From contig OX485803.1 of NCBI GenBank assembly GCA_950295325.1, positions 51,165,554 through 51,229,553 of the forward strand: a stretch of 64,000 nt of DNA. The letters are read 5' to 3'. Positions 1 to 13,298 of this stretch are shown piece after piece; position 1 is the first letter of the stretch, and the number at the start of each line of letters is the position of its first letter. The notes under the pieces were generated by a model that searched no databases, was not told where the DNA came from, and saw only the letters and a list, made by a program, of their open reading frames with translations. The position numbers were made by a program, and so were the translations under genes. The DNA comes from Polytrichum commune. Its lineage: Eukaryota; Streptophyta; Polytrichopsida; Polytrichales; Polytrichaceae.

Positions 1-782
1 TCGGATGATCACAGAACATGATTCATTTTTGGACATGTAGGAGTCCATGTCACTTTCGTGATCATTATTGGATATGGTCGATTTGAATTCTAGTCATCTT
101 GTGTGAAGCAAGGTGGGATCACCACTGGTTCAACCAACTAGGGAGTTTTGAAAGCGGTGGTCATGGTCCAGTGAAAACTTAGGTGAATCACGTTATTAGG
201 GTCAAGGTCCGAAAAAACTTGGGGTCCTCAAAACGCCATTTAGTGGACCTTACTTTATGACTCAGGATTGATCCCAAATTCAACACTAGCTTTTCAAACT
301 TGGAGGAGTCTTTTATGGAGTGGGATCAATTGAGATGTGATGCAAAATTAAAGCAACACAAGCGACACTTCATTCTTTTCACATGACCTTAGTGTCTCCA
401 AAAAATTACTCTTGACCAATTAATATCCCAACTTTATCTCAGTAGAGTACATAATGTGGACTCTTTGATGTTGATTTATAGGATTAAGTTTTTTTTTTTG
501 AAATAAATACATAAATCGAATACGTGTTTTAGGTGAACGACATGGGTTTCATGATAGTCATGTTGGGTATGGTACCCTTCCAATAGGTGTGTGGCTATAG
601 AATCTATCTTATGGTGGCAAAGAACACACTGATTAGTCCTATTAGTGTGGGTTACCGATTGGGGTTATATGTTGCTTTGAAAAAGAAAAAGAAAAGTATT
701 GAGAATGTCATTTTGTACCTTATAAGATATTTCATGTTCCTTGGTGCACATAATACACTGGAAATATTTAAAACATTTTATT
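1..782. other. No gene seen
   Basis: AT-rich sequence with stops in all frames. The longest open frame (587-838) has a lysine run and no family signature. I see no clear repeat ends here. Confidence 0.5.
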
Positions 783-1130
783 TAGTGTCACCAATTCTGT
801 TTTTCTTGCTCAATACTAATTGTCAACTGCCTATGTAGTGTCACCACACTAAATGTCAATCTAACATTACTTGTCATTCCTTGTAAATAAAATTTGGAAA
901 TTATGGATTTACAATTTTGCAATTATTCTCACTTACTAAGTGATTTTTAATCCCAATTTCACTCATCCAAGACAATAAAATTTAAATAAATGTTAGCATG
1001 CCGAATATACCAAAAGTAGATGAGAATTGGATGACAGTGTTCATAAACTTATTCATAAGTGGTGTCATAAGATAAGTTGCCCCAATGACATAGAATACCA
1101 TATGACACTAGATACAATATTTAGTGTGGT
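783..1130 (+). repeat. Dispersed repeat, 'TTTAGTGTCACC' family, copy 1
   Basis: This stretch aligns by eye along most of its length with 60,390-60,735. Shared blocks include TTTAGTGTCACCAATTCT, TTGTCATTCCTTGTAAAT and ACCATATGACACTAG. The second copy sits inside an intron of the NAC gene and shows where the family can insert. Ends are approximate and no coding content is visible. Confidence 0.6.
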
Positions 1131-2001
1131 TGTTTGTGTTTGTAATATGAGTGAAACACATGATAACATGAGTAAAAAGTTATAGCAACATGTAACTCTA
1201 GATTATAATCCACACACTAACACATCTATTTGGTGTAGTGGGAACCACACATAATTCTTGTAGTGCACTAGAATGGATCCATGCCACCCCAACCTTTTGC
1301 AACCATAAACATGACACATCACTTTAATGTGGTCCCCCCTAATCCCTGACCTTTTTGGAATGGTAGGGAATGGTAGGATGATGGCCTCACCAACATCACC
1401 GTGTCATATCTGGTAAGAAGTTTCTCATCATGCATAAAAATCTTGTGACTTGGCAATACATTGATTAACCCAATTAGTAAGGGAGGGCTAATAATGAGTT
1501 TGGGAAATTAGTGAAGGTGATACTAAATTTATTTACGCTATGAAATCCGTGCCAACAAATAGATCTAGGAAGCATTGTTCATCCCAACATTATTTGTAGT
1601 TGCACTATGCTTTGAAAGCACCGGCATTGTTTATCATGTCATTATTCACTTTTACATATAATTATTTTTTCTATCCCTCGACAAACATCTTAGAGCACGC
1701 ACTGATTTACTTTCAGATGTATGGTAAATGAGCATCTATTCATGAATTTAATATCAATCAATAAAATGTTCAACCCTCACTAATTTGGAGACTTCACAAA
1801 ATAGTGGGTGTTTTGGGAATTAGCGTAAAAAAAATAATTAGGATAATTAGTATAAAGCAAAACAAGTCACCTATCCTCAAAAGGATGTCAATATCCATTT
1901 GTAATTTATAGTTTGACATTGAAAATGACACAACCTATCACACAAGTCTTTCCACTTCAAATAGGCTTACCCTACCGCAGAGGGTAGGGTACTTGAAGCT
2001 A
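1131..2001. other. No gene seen; short repeat fragments
   Basis: Non-coding AT-rich DNA. The stretch near 1,570-1,680 (CATTGTTCATCCCAACATT) resembles part of 20,590-20,700, so part of it is repetitive. Confidence 0.45.
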
Positions 2002-2666
2002 TTGTTCTCCCTCTTTAGTATGACACGTTTGCAAAACACAAAAAAGTCATATTATCGAGGTGTCGTCTTCTCATTATTAAAAAAAAATGGCATAAAGTTG
2101 TCGTATTATTGAGGGAATACGAAAACATAAGTAACACGAGCTTAAAAACACATACAACGAGTTTAAGCAATATAGATGGTATGAAATAATAATTTATAAC
2201 CCTAAACAAATACAAATATACTCAAGAACTCTTGAAATAAGAATCCAAAAATCTTTGGTGTTGATTACCGAAGTTAGCAACTGTCATCTTATCCAAATCC
2301 CCTACTAACTTTTGAAAACTAATTATTTTATTAACACTAAAATATAAAGAGTTCCCTAATAAGAAACTAGACAACAATGATGCATGACGTTTAGCATCAA
2401 GATACTGGTGACAATATATCACTTGTGTACAAGGCAACATACTAGGCAGGAGGCCACTCTAACCCTACCATGTTCATTCTACACTTAGTAACCCTAATTA
2501 TCATTAAGTTCCCAATGATAAGTGAAGTTCCCAAGTGAAACTGGATGTATTTTAGATGTAAATAACATAGATGAAAGGAACTTTAGCATTAACTACCTCT
2601 TTAATATGAGAAAAGGGAGATTCTAAATGTCGCATTATCGAGTGTCGTATTAACGAGGTTAGACTA
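2002..2666 (-). mobile_element. Pogo-like (Tc1/mariner) non-autonomous element, copy 1
   Basis: The element is flanked by TA on both sides. Its inverted ends are TTGTTCTCCCTCTTTAGTAT on the left and, read inward from the right, AGTCTAACCTCGTTAATACG. The copy at 33,554-34,783 matches it in opposite orientation with ends beginning CAGTCTAACCTC and CTGTTCTCCCTC. CAGT-type ends with a TA duplication are characteristic of pogo/Tigger-like elements. At 665 bp it has no transposase. It serves as an empty-site reference for the nested insertion in the other copy. Confidence 0.75.
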
Positions 2667-2710
2667 TAATGGACATGCAATCTACTATAACTTTGCTCAA
2701 GTACACTAAA

Positions 2711-3076
2711 CACTCCTAGTAGTGTGGGTGGAAATTTGTGTGGAAATACTTAGTGTGGGCCACAGTAACTTTCTAGTAATAATTAGTTCTTGGAATTACT
2801 GTGGGTCCAAGACTTTGGGTCTACCCCTAAGTCTTTATGAAGACTTCCGACTAACACCTTACATAAAATAAAACATGTCACCACATTAAAAGTAGCACAA
2901 TAACAACAATCACCCACATTGATTTTCTAGAGAAATTAGTGTTGTGGTCTACACTAATTTCTACTAGAAAATCAATGTTGGATGAAAATTAATGTGACCC
3001 AGATTAATTCTCCTTTAAATACCTTGCATGGGCCCTAGAAAATTATTTTGGCCCACATTAATAGGATTTTGTAGTG
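2711..3076 (+). mobile_element. CACTA-like MITE, 'GTGGGCCCACATTAAT' family, copy 1
   Basis: It begins CACTCCTAGTAGTGTGG and ends in TAGTG, so read inward from the right it starts CACTACAAAATCCTATTAA. A second copy lies at 20,101-20,419 and a reversed fragment at 21,583-21,690. The three share the block CCCACATTAATTCTC or a close variant. No coding capacity. The CACTA assignment rests on the termini only. Confidence 0.6.
2917..2977. repeat. Near-perfect 61-bp hairpin inside the MITE
   Basis: The left arm CATTGATTTTCTAG...GAAATTAGTGT pairs with ACACTAATTTC...CTAGAAAATCAATG around an 8-base loop, with only small bulges. The other copies of this MITE do not keep the perfect pairing. Confidence 0.8.
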
Positions 3077-4605
3077 TACATGCAAAGGGGTTTGGTTTCA
3101 TAACACATATCGAGGGGTAATAGTAAAACATTATCCCCCTATAGGTTGGAGGCTAATTCAACCCAATTCAAGTTTACTAAACTTATTACGGGCTTTTGAT
3201 CCAATGATGAATAAATTAGACTCTACAATAGTAATAAGTGCTTTCACCTTCCCCATTCCCAAGTCGCGCCTCCATCCGTAGTTTTATGAACATTCACAAA
3301 GTACGAAGTTTGCACGAGAATGAGTTGGGTCTAAAATTTGGACCCATTCGTTCCAAGGTATATGGCCCTTGCCATTTGTCACACTCAAATTTAGGTGTAT
3401 GATGAAGAAGAGTGACCTCATAAGGGTACATACCTCAGATTTCGTCTAAGGTGGAGGGTGCTAAAACCAACACCCCACTCAAAAGCAACATCTATAAATG
3501 CCTCCCAATTGCCAACACTCTACTACCTTGAACCATTCCTCATGGAAATGAAGTGCATGGGCCCATGGAATGATGGGTTTAGGTGCCATTAGTGGCGTCA
3601 TCTCATATTGGCCTCTACTTACCTTCATAATAGGGTAGGTAGCAGGCTCCACTCTATCTTAGGTCAATTCAAGATGGGTTTAAGGTGACTTGTCAATGCC
3701 TATTCTAGTCATTTAATTCACAAAGCCAAGGAGGTAGACCCACAAAGCATAAAGGAGGTTATGGACACAAAGGGGGTTGGTTGTGGGCATGAAATGGGTC
3801 GGTACCTGGGATGCAAGGTGACGGTTTTGCAACCAAACGGGTTGGGATCATGGAGGTGGCCATGTGGCTTTGCACATTGTTACTAGTTGGGCTTTGATCT
3901 AACTTGGGTCTAGTACCCGACTATGTTGTATCGGTTGCAGGTGGGGGTCCTCATCATATGCAAGGTCGTCATGCACGGGACCTAGGGATTAGTTTAAGGA
4001 AACTAGTGTTTTTGACTTTAAGTATTTATCAAATGTTCAATTCAAACTATAGTAATTTCTTTCTTTCTTTCTTTATATATGGGTTTAACCCAAAGGCTAA
4101 TATGATTTTTTGAATTTTTTTTTAATATCAACCTCATAGCCAAACGTATGTGTAATAGCTTAAAGTGTTGGTTTCAACACCCTCTACCCTAATACATGTC
4201 CATTACTGACACCATTAGCCAAGGATGAAGTTAATCCTCAAAGATTTCAAGATAGCATTGCATGGTTTATGTGACATTTCTTGGATGCTTTACATAGGTG
4301 TCAACACCATTTCCAATAGCTCTGAGACTAGAGCATTATTTAACACACAATGTACAAGGAGATATACAGTATGAATCATTCTATGTTTCTTCTTTATACA
4401 ATCATTGGTCGGTTGAAAGAAATCAAGTAACAGTGGATAAATGAACCTGAGATGTAGTCACTTTTGACACCATCAGATAAGAACTAAAATAAAATTCTTT
4501 GGCAATAATCTCAGAACTCAATTCTCAAAGTTTTTGGGCCCAGTTTTGCATGTATAAAGTCCATGTATACCAAAATCCTTCATTGCCCACGAATGAGAAC
4601 ATGCG
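3077..4605. other. No gene seen
   Basis: No recognisable coding sequence or repeat ends. A TTTC run lies near 4,060. Open frames here are short and without family features. Confidence 0.45.
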
Positions 4606-5148
4606 GGTGGATTCTTCATTAGAAACCTAAATGACATGCATAGGTGACTATGAACCAAAACTTGTATATGAGAATTTTATATATATAATTTTTACTACTA
4701 ACAATGTGCTAGAAAATCAACTCATGTATTTAAATTGGGCATTTCAATTCAATGTGATAAATGCCTCCACTACATATGAAAATATAAATCATGAATAAAT
4801 ATGTCTTTATTGCATATTTGATTCACTTTCACCTTCAAATGAGAAAGTCATTGCACATATTTTCACCCATATGATATAATTCGTAACAATTTGACTTTGA
4901 AACACGCATCATTTGGATGGAAAAAGGTAAAGTATATGAAATTAACACATCTATTGTAAAAGCATTCTCTGAACACCATGGCCCTTTTTTGTACATCTAA
5001 TTTTACTTTAAAAATTTAATAGTGTTTTTAAGTGTGGGTACTACATGAAAACAATAAATATCCCTTACGCACACTATATGCGCTAATGTCTCAAATAACA
5101 CCCCTTTCTACACTCATGTTAGATCACACATGGTATGAAGAGTCCACC
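4606..5148 (+). mobile_element. TIR element, 'GGTGGACTCTTCAT' family, copy A
   Basis: The left end is GGTGGATTCTTCATTAG and the right end is ATGAAGAGTCCACC, an inverted pair. The interior aligns with 23,736-24,571 through shared blocks such as GAAACCTAAATGACATGC, AATGAGAAAGTCATTG and ACACTCATGTTA. At 543 bp it has no coding capacity and is a non-autonomous DNA element of unassigned superfamily. Confidence 0.7.
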
Positions 5149-6599
5149 GTCATGTGAGCTATTTTGTGGGTAGGTATGAGGCACATCATTTTAACAAGGC
5201 AACCCCTTGCCAAAATGAAAGTTGCTTACAATGTAGTATTGCAACAATAAAAACACAACAATTGGGCAATAAGCCCAATTACAATACAATTCCATATAAA
5301 AATGTTTTATTGTACCAAGAAATCACTAAAATAGGTCACGTATGGTAGAACATGAAACCAAATATGAATATCTCATTTGTTATCAGAGTGAAGATTCCCA
5401 ATGTAATTAAATGGTCAAATAGATCTCCCCAATTGTGATTACCATAGTGTAGAGAATGGTTGCCATATTTTTAGCATGTTGTACAAAGTATTTAAAATCG
5501 ATGTATGTTTTGAATGTATGTTCTTATTACCAAAACTAACCACCAACCACTCATGTACGGTTGTTCAATATTTTCAAAAAATTATGAATGGGCCCCTTCC
5601 TTATGGATAATACATGTATTTTCTTTCAACTCCTTTTAAATCATAGCCATCTTTTGCAATCACGGGACACCATGATCAAGGTGACATAAACAAACTCTCA
5701 TACACATGAGTGCATGAACATCAAAGATTGTTTTTCTTTTCTTTTCTTTTTATACCTAGTTGGAAGGTGGTTGTTGTTGTAATGGTTGACCATGATGATA
5801 TAATAAGGGTAGAGTAGTTGGTAAGTCTCTTATGACTACATGCATTAGGCATCATTGCAATCACTTTGAATGTAAACAATTTGGTAAGGTTGTGTTTTTT
5901 GAAGCAAATTTGGTTTTAACCCCTAACTTCCCATGTGACCCAAATCGGGTCGACGGAAGTCTTGGGCAATCTCTAACACCTAAGCATGTCAAGTTTTATC
6001 CAAACATGTGGTCGTAGTATAGCAAGCGTCTTTTTATGTGGGGCCCATCAAGATAGTTGGGATATCATGCTTAGTCTTTTAAATACAAAATTCATCGTAG
6101 AGATCACTTTGTATGGGGAATGGAAGTTTTTTTCCCATTATTGTCAAAGTGCCCGTGGGCGGTCTTGAAAAAACAAAATCTACCTTTATTTTCATAACAA
6201 ATTTTGAACAATCATACAATTTGGCTCAAAATTTGCACCCAATTCACATATGATGCTCGCCTTCTGGATTCGTAATCAATCCTTGCATGATTCGAAGAGG
6301 AAGTGACATCGCTCATTGAGAATTGCTCGACAATCTTTACCACAATATTACGTCTTGGCTTTCTTGTTAAGCTCAATGATAATAGGGCCATTCATTTGGG
6401 GGTTAATGATGAAGTAGTGGTAAGTGGGTAGTAGTTTGTATATGGAGCTCGATAAACCTATAGTCATGGTAAAATCAAATGAGGTACAATCAGAATGACT
6501 AAAGCTAACTCCAATGTCAAAATATCTAACTTTAAGAAATCTACATATTAGTTCAAGGTGTATGAGGTTGGATCACATTCTTGTCACCCATAAGTCGAT
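5149..6599. other. No gene seen
   Basis: AT-rich DNA with a TTTTCTTTTC tract near 5,730. Open frames near 5,832-6,168 are short, overlap each other and have no recognisable domain. Confidence 0.45.
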
Positions 6600-9050
6600 G
6601 ACAAGGCAAAAAACATTGTAAAGACATAATTAGAGAAGATGAGAGCTCAAACCACGCGGAGACTTGCTGCCACCCACAACGAAGAAACCAACAAAGCCAC
6701 CATCGCAACTCCAAACAAATTACCATAAATTGCCAAGAAATAAACACCATTGGAAAATATAGAAACCTCCTAAACACTAAACCAAAACTAATAGACAACA
6801 AACTCCTCAAAAACAATGAGCATGTCTCCATGGATAGTATAAAAACAAGTTAGGAAATATTCGCACAAGCACACAAGCATTGCCAATGCTATTTACAACT
6901 CCCAACAAAAATCATTCCAAAGGCAAGCCCCATCATGTGATGACCCAATAAACATTCCAACTCAATGTCAATGTGTGGTATAAAAATACCCATCACAGCA
7001 CACAACTAGAAAAAGAGGAAGTAACAACTAGAAAATAGCAAACAAACTCACTAGAGAAGTCTTCGACATGAGCCTCAAAAACCTAGCCAAGGAAAAACAC
7101 CTAGACTAGACAACATTTCTAATGAAATCATCAAACCTCCTCCTTACTCAATTCCACAACCTCCTTATTTTTTTTTCCAAAATTGCTAAAAATTCAAATA
7201 GATCCCATCAATTTGGAAACATAGCAGATTAGTCCCGCTATACCAAAAAAAACAAAAAAAACCCTACTCATAAAATCCTACAAGCCCACAACTCTAGCAA
7301 ACAACAATATACGAATTCCACACAAGCACCTAAACATTTATGCTCACTTAGTATAGTGAACAACACAAAATCCTCCACCACCATCAGAAGGCTTTCACCC
7401 ACAAAGAAACATTTCTTGACAAATACAAACCATGATAGTAGCTCTTAAAGATGAAGAACACACAGACCAAGACATCTACACAACCTACACAAACTTCTAC
7501 AAAGCGTTTAGGTCCATAGATCATGTTGGTCTCCTACCCATTATGGAAGATCTAGGCTTCCCATTCAACAACATCAAAAATAGTAGGCAACATGAATGCC
7601 ATCTCCACAACCCTGTTCCACGGTAGCTACTTTGGCAACCCCCCCCCCCCCCCCCCGCCCCCCCCCCCCCCAATACATGTATTCATAAGAACAATACAAA
7701 GGGATACTCTCAACCCATATTTATTTATAATCATTCCGGAACCACTACTAAGATGGCTAGAAAATGGATCCCTTGGTTACTATTTCAACACACCCAAAGC
7801 ACATGCACCTCAACAATATATGTAGATGATCTAGCCCTACTCACTGATGACATCAAGAACCTACAACCCTAGTTACAAAAATTCAAAAATTCTCCAAATG
7901 GGCACACATGGACCTCGACCTTGCCAAATGTACTATCACAGGAAGCTCCACAAAGCCAAATTCAAACCCATAATCTTTAAAGCATACATACAAGCCCAAA
8001 GAATCACATGCAAAGGAAAACAATTCCTAATCTTAACAAAACAAACCATACACCTCCATAGGTATACAACCCGTCTTATCACCAAAATGGCAAATCCAAA
8101 AGACATTACCATAAACAAAGCCAAGGAACAAAATAAACTCCCAAGAGCCTCACGGGCCACTATTCGACAAAAAACAAAAATCTTGAACATTGTCATCACA
8201 CCAAGAATTGCCTACGCATACTATGGAGTGCCATTCTCCAAGCATGACATAAGAAAATTTACACAATTATAAGTAAAGTCACATAATTACATATGTAAAG
8301 TCCCAAACAATACATCTAACATCCTTACTCATTTGGACACCGAAGATTTTGTCATAAACACCACATCTAGCCTTTCTGACTACCTAACATGCACATGCAA
8401 GCAACTCATCTGAATTCTTAATGACCAAGGCCAATTTGTAATGATTTATAAAGGACTCACTAGATACATAGTTACAAAATACAGAGGATCCCTCAACCTC
8501 TCAAAACTTAACAATAACTAAAATAGGTAAACAACTACCAGAGAGACCGAAAACTCTCAAACCATTACTAGGAAACCATGCAAACCACATATGCCCAAAT
8601 AAGACATGTTCTCAAATTTCACTCTTCACATTGCATGGGAAAAAACTTCTTTTGGCCTCACATACACACGAACTATACCCTATGCTCTAGAAACGATAAA
8701 GACACATGGCCACACCTCCTCTCCTTGTGTGAAAAACAAAATCCTCAATGAACTCCAAATAGCAAGACACAATGCCACCATCCACCAATTAACCAACCTA
8801 CTAAAATCATGCTTACACAGACGACACTTCACACTCACCAATGCCAGAATAATAAACAACACACCTTGAGGTAACACCATCCCACCATGGATACTCTATT
8901 GCACATGCAAGACCTAAAAAATGTGCAAGTCTTGCCCAATTACGCCCATCATATACATACAAGGAGCGGCAACAAAACAAACATGCCTAGTTAATACCTC
9001 TCCATACAAATAATCAATTTCACATTTACCATGAAAAATATACCACCAAG
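6600..9050 (+). mobile_element. Degenerate LINE (non-LTR retrotransposon)
   Basis: Reverse-transcriptase blocks appear in order in shifting frames. They are a GLDNISNEIIK-like block near 7,100, a DIYTTYTNFYKAFRSIDHVG block (the FxKAFDSxDH motif) at 7,468-7,530, a TLNPYLFIIIPEPLLRWLE block at 7,703-7,760, and the catalytic YVDDLALLTDD at about 7,816-7,852. A C-terminal region follows at 8,600-8,870 (LNELQIARHNATIHQLTNLL), of a kind common at LINE 3' ends. A poly-C tract at 7,640-7,671 plus many stops and frame changes mean it is dead. It is a different family from the LINEs at 13,650 and 44,190. Both ends are approximate. Confidence 0.8.
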
Positions 9051-11447
9051 CCATCCAAAGAAAAAAAAAAGACAAATACAATACACTTAAAAAAACTCTG
9101 CACACAAGGATAGACAATGAACCCCCTTAAAGTGATTATCGCATGCGTTAGAGGAGCCATCCATACAAACAATCACAAAAAAACTCCATAGTTCACAAAT
9201 ACCCATGGCATCCATCAAAAAGTCAATGGAAAATATACACATGCTAGCCATTAAAGACCTCACATATTTGGTCCTAGAAAACAAAAACTAGACAACAAAC
9301 AAACACCTATACTACCCCCCCCCCCCCCTTCCCCCACCAGGATAAAACCTCCCATGACTTAACCAACAAACAATAAACTAGGGCCCACCTACCGCAAGGT
9401 AGACAATAACCCCTCTCTTGTACCAAAGGGGCTCTTGAACAAGGGAGAGCCAATGGGCTCAACTTCACGTTGGTAATAACACTGACGTTGATTTTCCTTT
9501 CCTTCCGAGGCGTATTTGTTGGATCAATCAAGCTTAGTGATTGGGCCATTGATACAACGGGGTTAAATAAATGCCTACTTGCTATAGGATTATTGGTCAA
9601 TTTATTCCAACTTAATCTTACATATCTAATTATAAATCCCATTTGAAGTATCATGTATGGTAAGAATAGACATTTATGAGATATAAGGGATTTCCATTGC
9701 TTTCACCTTCAATTTATACGGTTGACATGAATCCTTGGCCGATGAATGAAAGGTAGTACCACCCCATAGTTTTCATGTTAGACTTGAAGTTCAGATGGAT
9801 ATTGGAGAATTATGGAATGGGGCTAACAAAAGGCAAAGGAGTGGCTAGGGTGGGGGACCGCATGGTGACCATGCACCGTCCAGTGTAACCGCCCCACCTC
9901 CATGGTCTAAATTTGACACATCAAAGTGTTTGGATTTTGGGATCGGGTGAAACCATATCAAACTTGGCCACCTAGGGTGATATGACTTGAGCAATGGGCA
10001 TCAAATGTGTTAGTGCATGATGGAGCCAATCACCCCCACCCCTATATCCACAATTTTTTACAACAATTTTTTTATGGCGACCAATTTTGATTTGGTGCAA
10101 CTAGATTTATTTTCCCCATTTTATTTGGACTAAAAGGTATGTATTATGCTCATGTGATGTAATCCCTCTCACCAGAACTAAGTTAAGCTCCAAACCCATC
10201 TAGAGGTGGATGAAGGTTTGACCCCAATGTTGTTAGGGTTTGGATTGGGTGACAACGGCAACCAACATGTTGGTCGGGCCCGTCAAATGCTAACTGCAAC
10301 CACCATATGCCCTAGCAAGAGCTTTTGCCGACAACTCAGGGTTGGGGCCTACCTAGTACATCTCGGAAATGGTGTTGGTTGTATTTGTTTGTTATGAAAC
10401 AAACATAAATCGCAAATTGGGATCCAATGAGCTTGCTTTGAAAAATTATTGTTATATTGAATTTAAACAAAGAAGGTAAAAGTAATATCTAGTGTGTGTG
10501 GCCTTTTGTTTCCATAAATGGAAGGTCAACCATCATTTCAACCTTGAAATGGAGGCCCAACCAAGTGAAGACCCAATTCCACACATTTGTTGGCTGCTAT
10601 CTTCGGTAGGCACTAGTGGCATGTAGTGTATCAACTAGAACCACACTTGTCATGGGCCATGTTGTCAGGCCCAAGTCAATAAAATATTGGCAATCTCTTC
10701 AAATAATTAAAATTTTACATTACTCTATTTTTGTATAATGTTGTGAGGGATAAAGGGCATTGAAATGTCTGGTGTTTTTCATCTTCTTCTTTTAGGTTTC
10801 AAATTTATTTCTTTGGGTCAAATATTTATTGTTAAGCTTGAAACATTTTTTCTTGGAATATTTATTTTAATACTTGAGTTTGTGGCTTGTGAGCGGCTGA
10901 ATATGACTTCCCAAATCTAAAATAGGTGGCCAACCATCATTTCAAGCTTGAAATAATAGCATGAAATGATGGCACAACCTAGTGAGGCAACCCCACGAGC
11001 GAGTAACCCCATATAATTGCTATTTGCTAGTGTGTCGGTCATACATGCTTCCGCAACCTGGATGACAACGGCATGTTACCAATCATTAATTGCCAAAGAC
11101 TTGGAAAATTTGAAATTGGTTACCATTTTCAATTGAAAATCAATGCAAGAGAATACAAAAAAGAATTTCAACAATCAACACTTAAATGCTAATTTTATTT
11201 GGTGTATTATTTGGAAAGTTCAAATTTTCTGTTGAGTGCTTTGTTTTGAGCAATTATTTAATGTACATTCTTTAGCTTTGCAATTGCCATGTGCCTAAAC
11301 AAACTGGCCGACATCTATGGCGTGTGTGACTGTGAAAACTCTTCTTCTTCTTCTTTTAATTTTTTTTTAGCTTGGAATGGAGGCTTGAAATGTTGAACGA
11401 GAGCCGCTGAGTGGGGCCACCCATGACTCACGAGGCAAACCTGTTCT
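9051..11447. other. No gene seen; homopolymer and decayed repeats
   Basis: A poly-C run lies at 9,316-9,330. The blocks near 10,500-10,580 and 10,920-10,990 resemble each other (GGCCAACCATCATTTCAA), suggesting an old local duplication. A CTT microsatellite lies at 11,340-11,357. No coding signature is seen. Confidence 0.45.
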
Positions 11448-11954
11448 GGGCGACTTCACACACGAGCCAAGAGCCGTGACCATGAAATTGTGAGAGCCCA
11501 AAACAAAGTGTCTAAATGTTGTCTCAAAACACCTCCAAATTCATGTAGTGTGGTTATGGACCCTCAACTATAGTGTGAAGTCCTATGTGACCGGGGATTC
11601 TCAACCAAATGCTCTTTCAATGAATTTCTACTCATGAGGGTCCTCACACATGATAAAATAGAATATATCAACGGTTTTGAGTGTTCAAAGTGCCATGATC
11701 TCCCAGTTTGGGTTAAGCCTACCCCTAAGAGGTGGTTTTTGAAAACAGTCCAAGTGACCATGAAACATGATCCATTCGATGCCATGTAGGAATGCACGTA
11801 GACTTGACATCCATCTTGCATACACCTACCTGCATAGTTCACCCCTCAAGCATAGTGTGAAGAAGTGAACTTGGACCGGCCCCGCCTGTTCCACCAATGA
11901 GAGTGCTTGAAGTGTAATGGGCGCGGGCTCTCAGTCTCGTGTGTGGAGTGGCCC
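11448..11954 (+). mobile_element. TIR element family A, copy 1
   Basis: The left end reads GGGCGACTTCACACACGAGC and the right end, read inward, GGGCCACTCCACACACGAGA. The whole 507 bp aligns with 21,819-22,302, sharing for example CCATGACCATGAAATT, CATGAAACATGA and CATCCATCTTGCAT. It has no transposase. I could not find a convincing target duplication, so the superfamily is left open. Confidence 0.8.
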
Positions 11955-12497
11955 TAAAGTTACCCCATGAATGTTCAAGTACACAAGCAAGGGCATTAGC
12001 CTAACTTAAGGAGTAGCAGACTAGCAGGCAGTAGTACCTTGCCCGAGTGTTTTTGACTGGAAGCTTGTCTGCCACATGGCCCCTCTCCCTTCCTTCGCCC
12101 TGCCTGCTTTAACTTAACTCACCACATGGTCACACAGCCACCCCCATTTCCCTATGTATATCTGTGTGTGTGTATATATATAATTTCTATCTATCCTGTG
12201 TACGTTCGTTTGTTTCAATATGGGTAATGTACGTTAGATTTTATTAAATTTATTAAAAAAAATTATGTGTATCCGGGTCAAGCATCTCAAGGGAAGTGTG
12301 AACCAAAGGAAATGGCCGTCTGGTACAGTAGTAACAGATGCTCAGGTGACAAAAGCTTAAGGGCCAGGCAGCCAACCGCCACCCTGCATCCTATCCACAC
12401 ACACTGTGTGTACTCCTGCTGCTGCTGGGGCCTCAATATGGGCCCTGGACCCAACTCCAGCAGCCTCCTTCGAAGCTACTGTGCCGCTCAATTAGCA
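11955..12497. other. More GC-rich island without identifiable gene
   Basis: This stretch has more C and G than its surroundings, a GTGTGTGTGTATATATATA tract at about 12,163-12,182, and copies of the motif TTAACTTAA-like. The open frame 12,267-12,512 has no family signature. Confidence 0.35.
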
Positions 12498-12821
12498 CTA
12501 CACAAAATATGATATTTGGTGTTTGATTATATTGAGTGTTGTTACCCCCTACCATGCTCAACACTAATTTTTAATTCTTTGACAATTAGTGTTAGACATA
12601 AACGTGCCGCTACTTTCCCTATTGCCATCTCCCTTATTATATCCTTTTTTTTCACATCCTTACGAACACTAAATTCAAACATGTAACTTTTACATATTAC
12701 TATAGTTGATATTGAGTGTTTGAGTTTACATTGAATGTTACTTATTTTCATAGGGTTATTGATATTTAGTGTATGCGTTCGTATGTAGTGTATCAAACAT
12801 TACATATCATATTTTGTGTAG
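12498..12821 (+). mobile_element. CACTA-like MITE with CTACACAAAATATGATAT ends
   Basis: The left end is CTACACAAAATATGATAT (preceded by CA) and the right end is its exact reverse complement, ATATCATATTTTGTGTAG. The 324-bp interior is rich in TTGAGTGTT/AACACTAA motifs, as in the MITE at 27,196-27,539. Non-coding. Confidence 0.8.
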
Positions 12822-12920
12822 CTTGGGCCCTGCCCACACTGACTCACTGGTGGGCACAACCAAGAAACATTTGAAGCTCTAGTTCGTTGTTTACCAATGA
12901 ACAGGGAGATCATGCCGCTA

Positions 12921-13122
12921 GTCAGAGATGAACCAACTGAGTTTGAGAATTAAACTGTTGAAGTTCAAGACTTCAAGAAATTTGCTGATCGTTTTAAGGG
13001 AATTTATGGAACATACCTCAAATTACTAAAGGAAAACCAAAAGATGCCAACACGTAACCGGTTGGACTTGGAACCACTAGGATCTTGATTGGTTCTTCTC
13101 GAAATCTTCCCCGGAGATTGTT
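12921..13122 (+). repeat. CCGGTT dispersed repeat, copy
   Basis: It shares GAACC..TGAGTTTGAGAA, GAAGTTCAAGACTTC and GTAACCGGTTGGACTTGG-like blocks with 19,341-19,545, 23,230-23,432 and, inverted, 23,030-23,200, 35,560-35,740 and 39,880-40,030. It is a multi-copy family of about 200 bp with no coding content. Confidence 0.7.
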
Positions 13123-13298
13123 TATTACATCCAGTCGTTGACGAAAAGTGACGGAAAAATGTCCCATACTAGTGGGAGCCAGCCGCTAACGATGCCCACC
13201 AATAAGTGTGGGCATGGCTTTAGTCTCGTGTGGAGGGGCACACACATTCGAAAACATCGGTTCCAAAACGGCGTTGGGTAAGCTAAGGTAAAGGAATT

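Noticed and set aside
7592-7825. Proline-rich open frame
   Set aside because: The proline run is only the translation of a poly-C tract inside a dead LINE.
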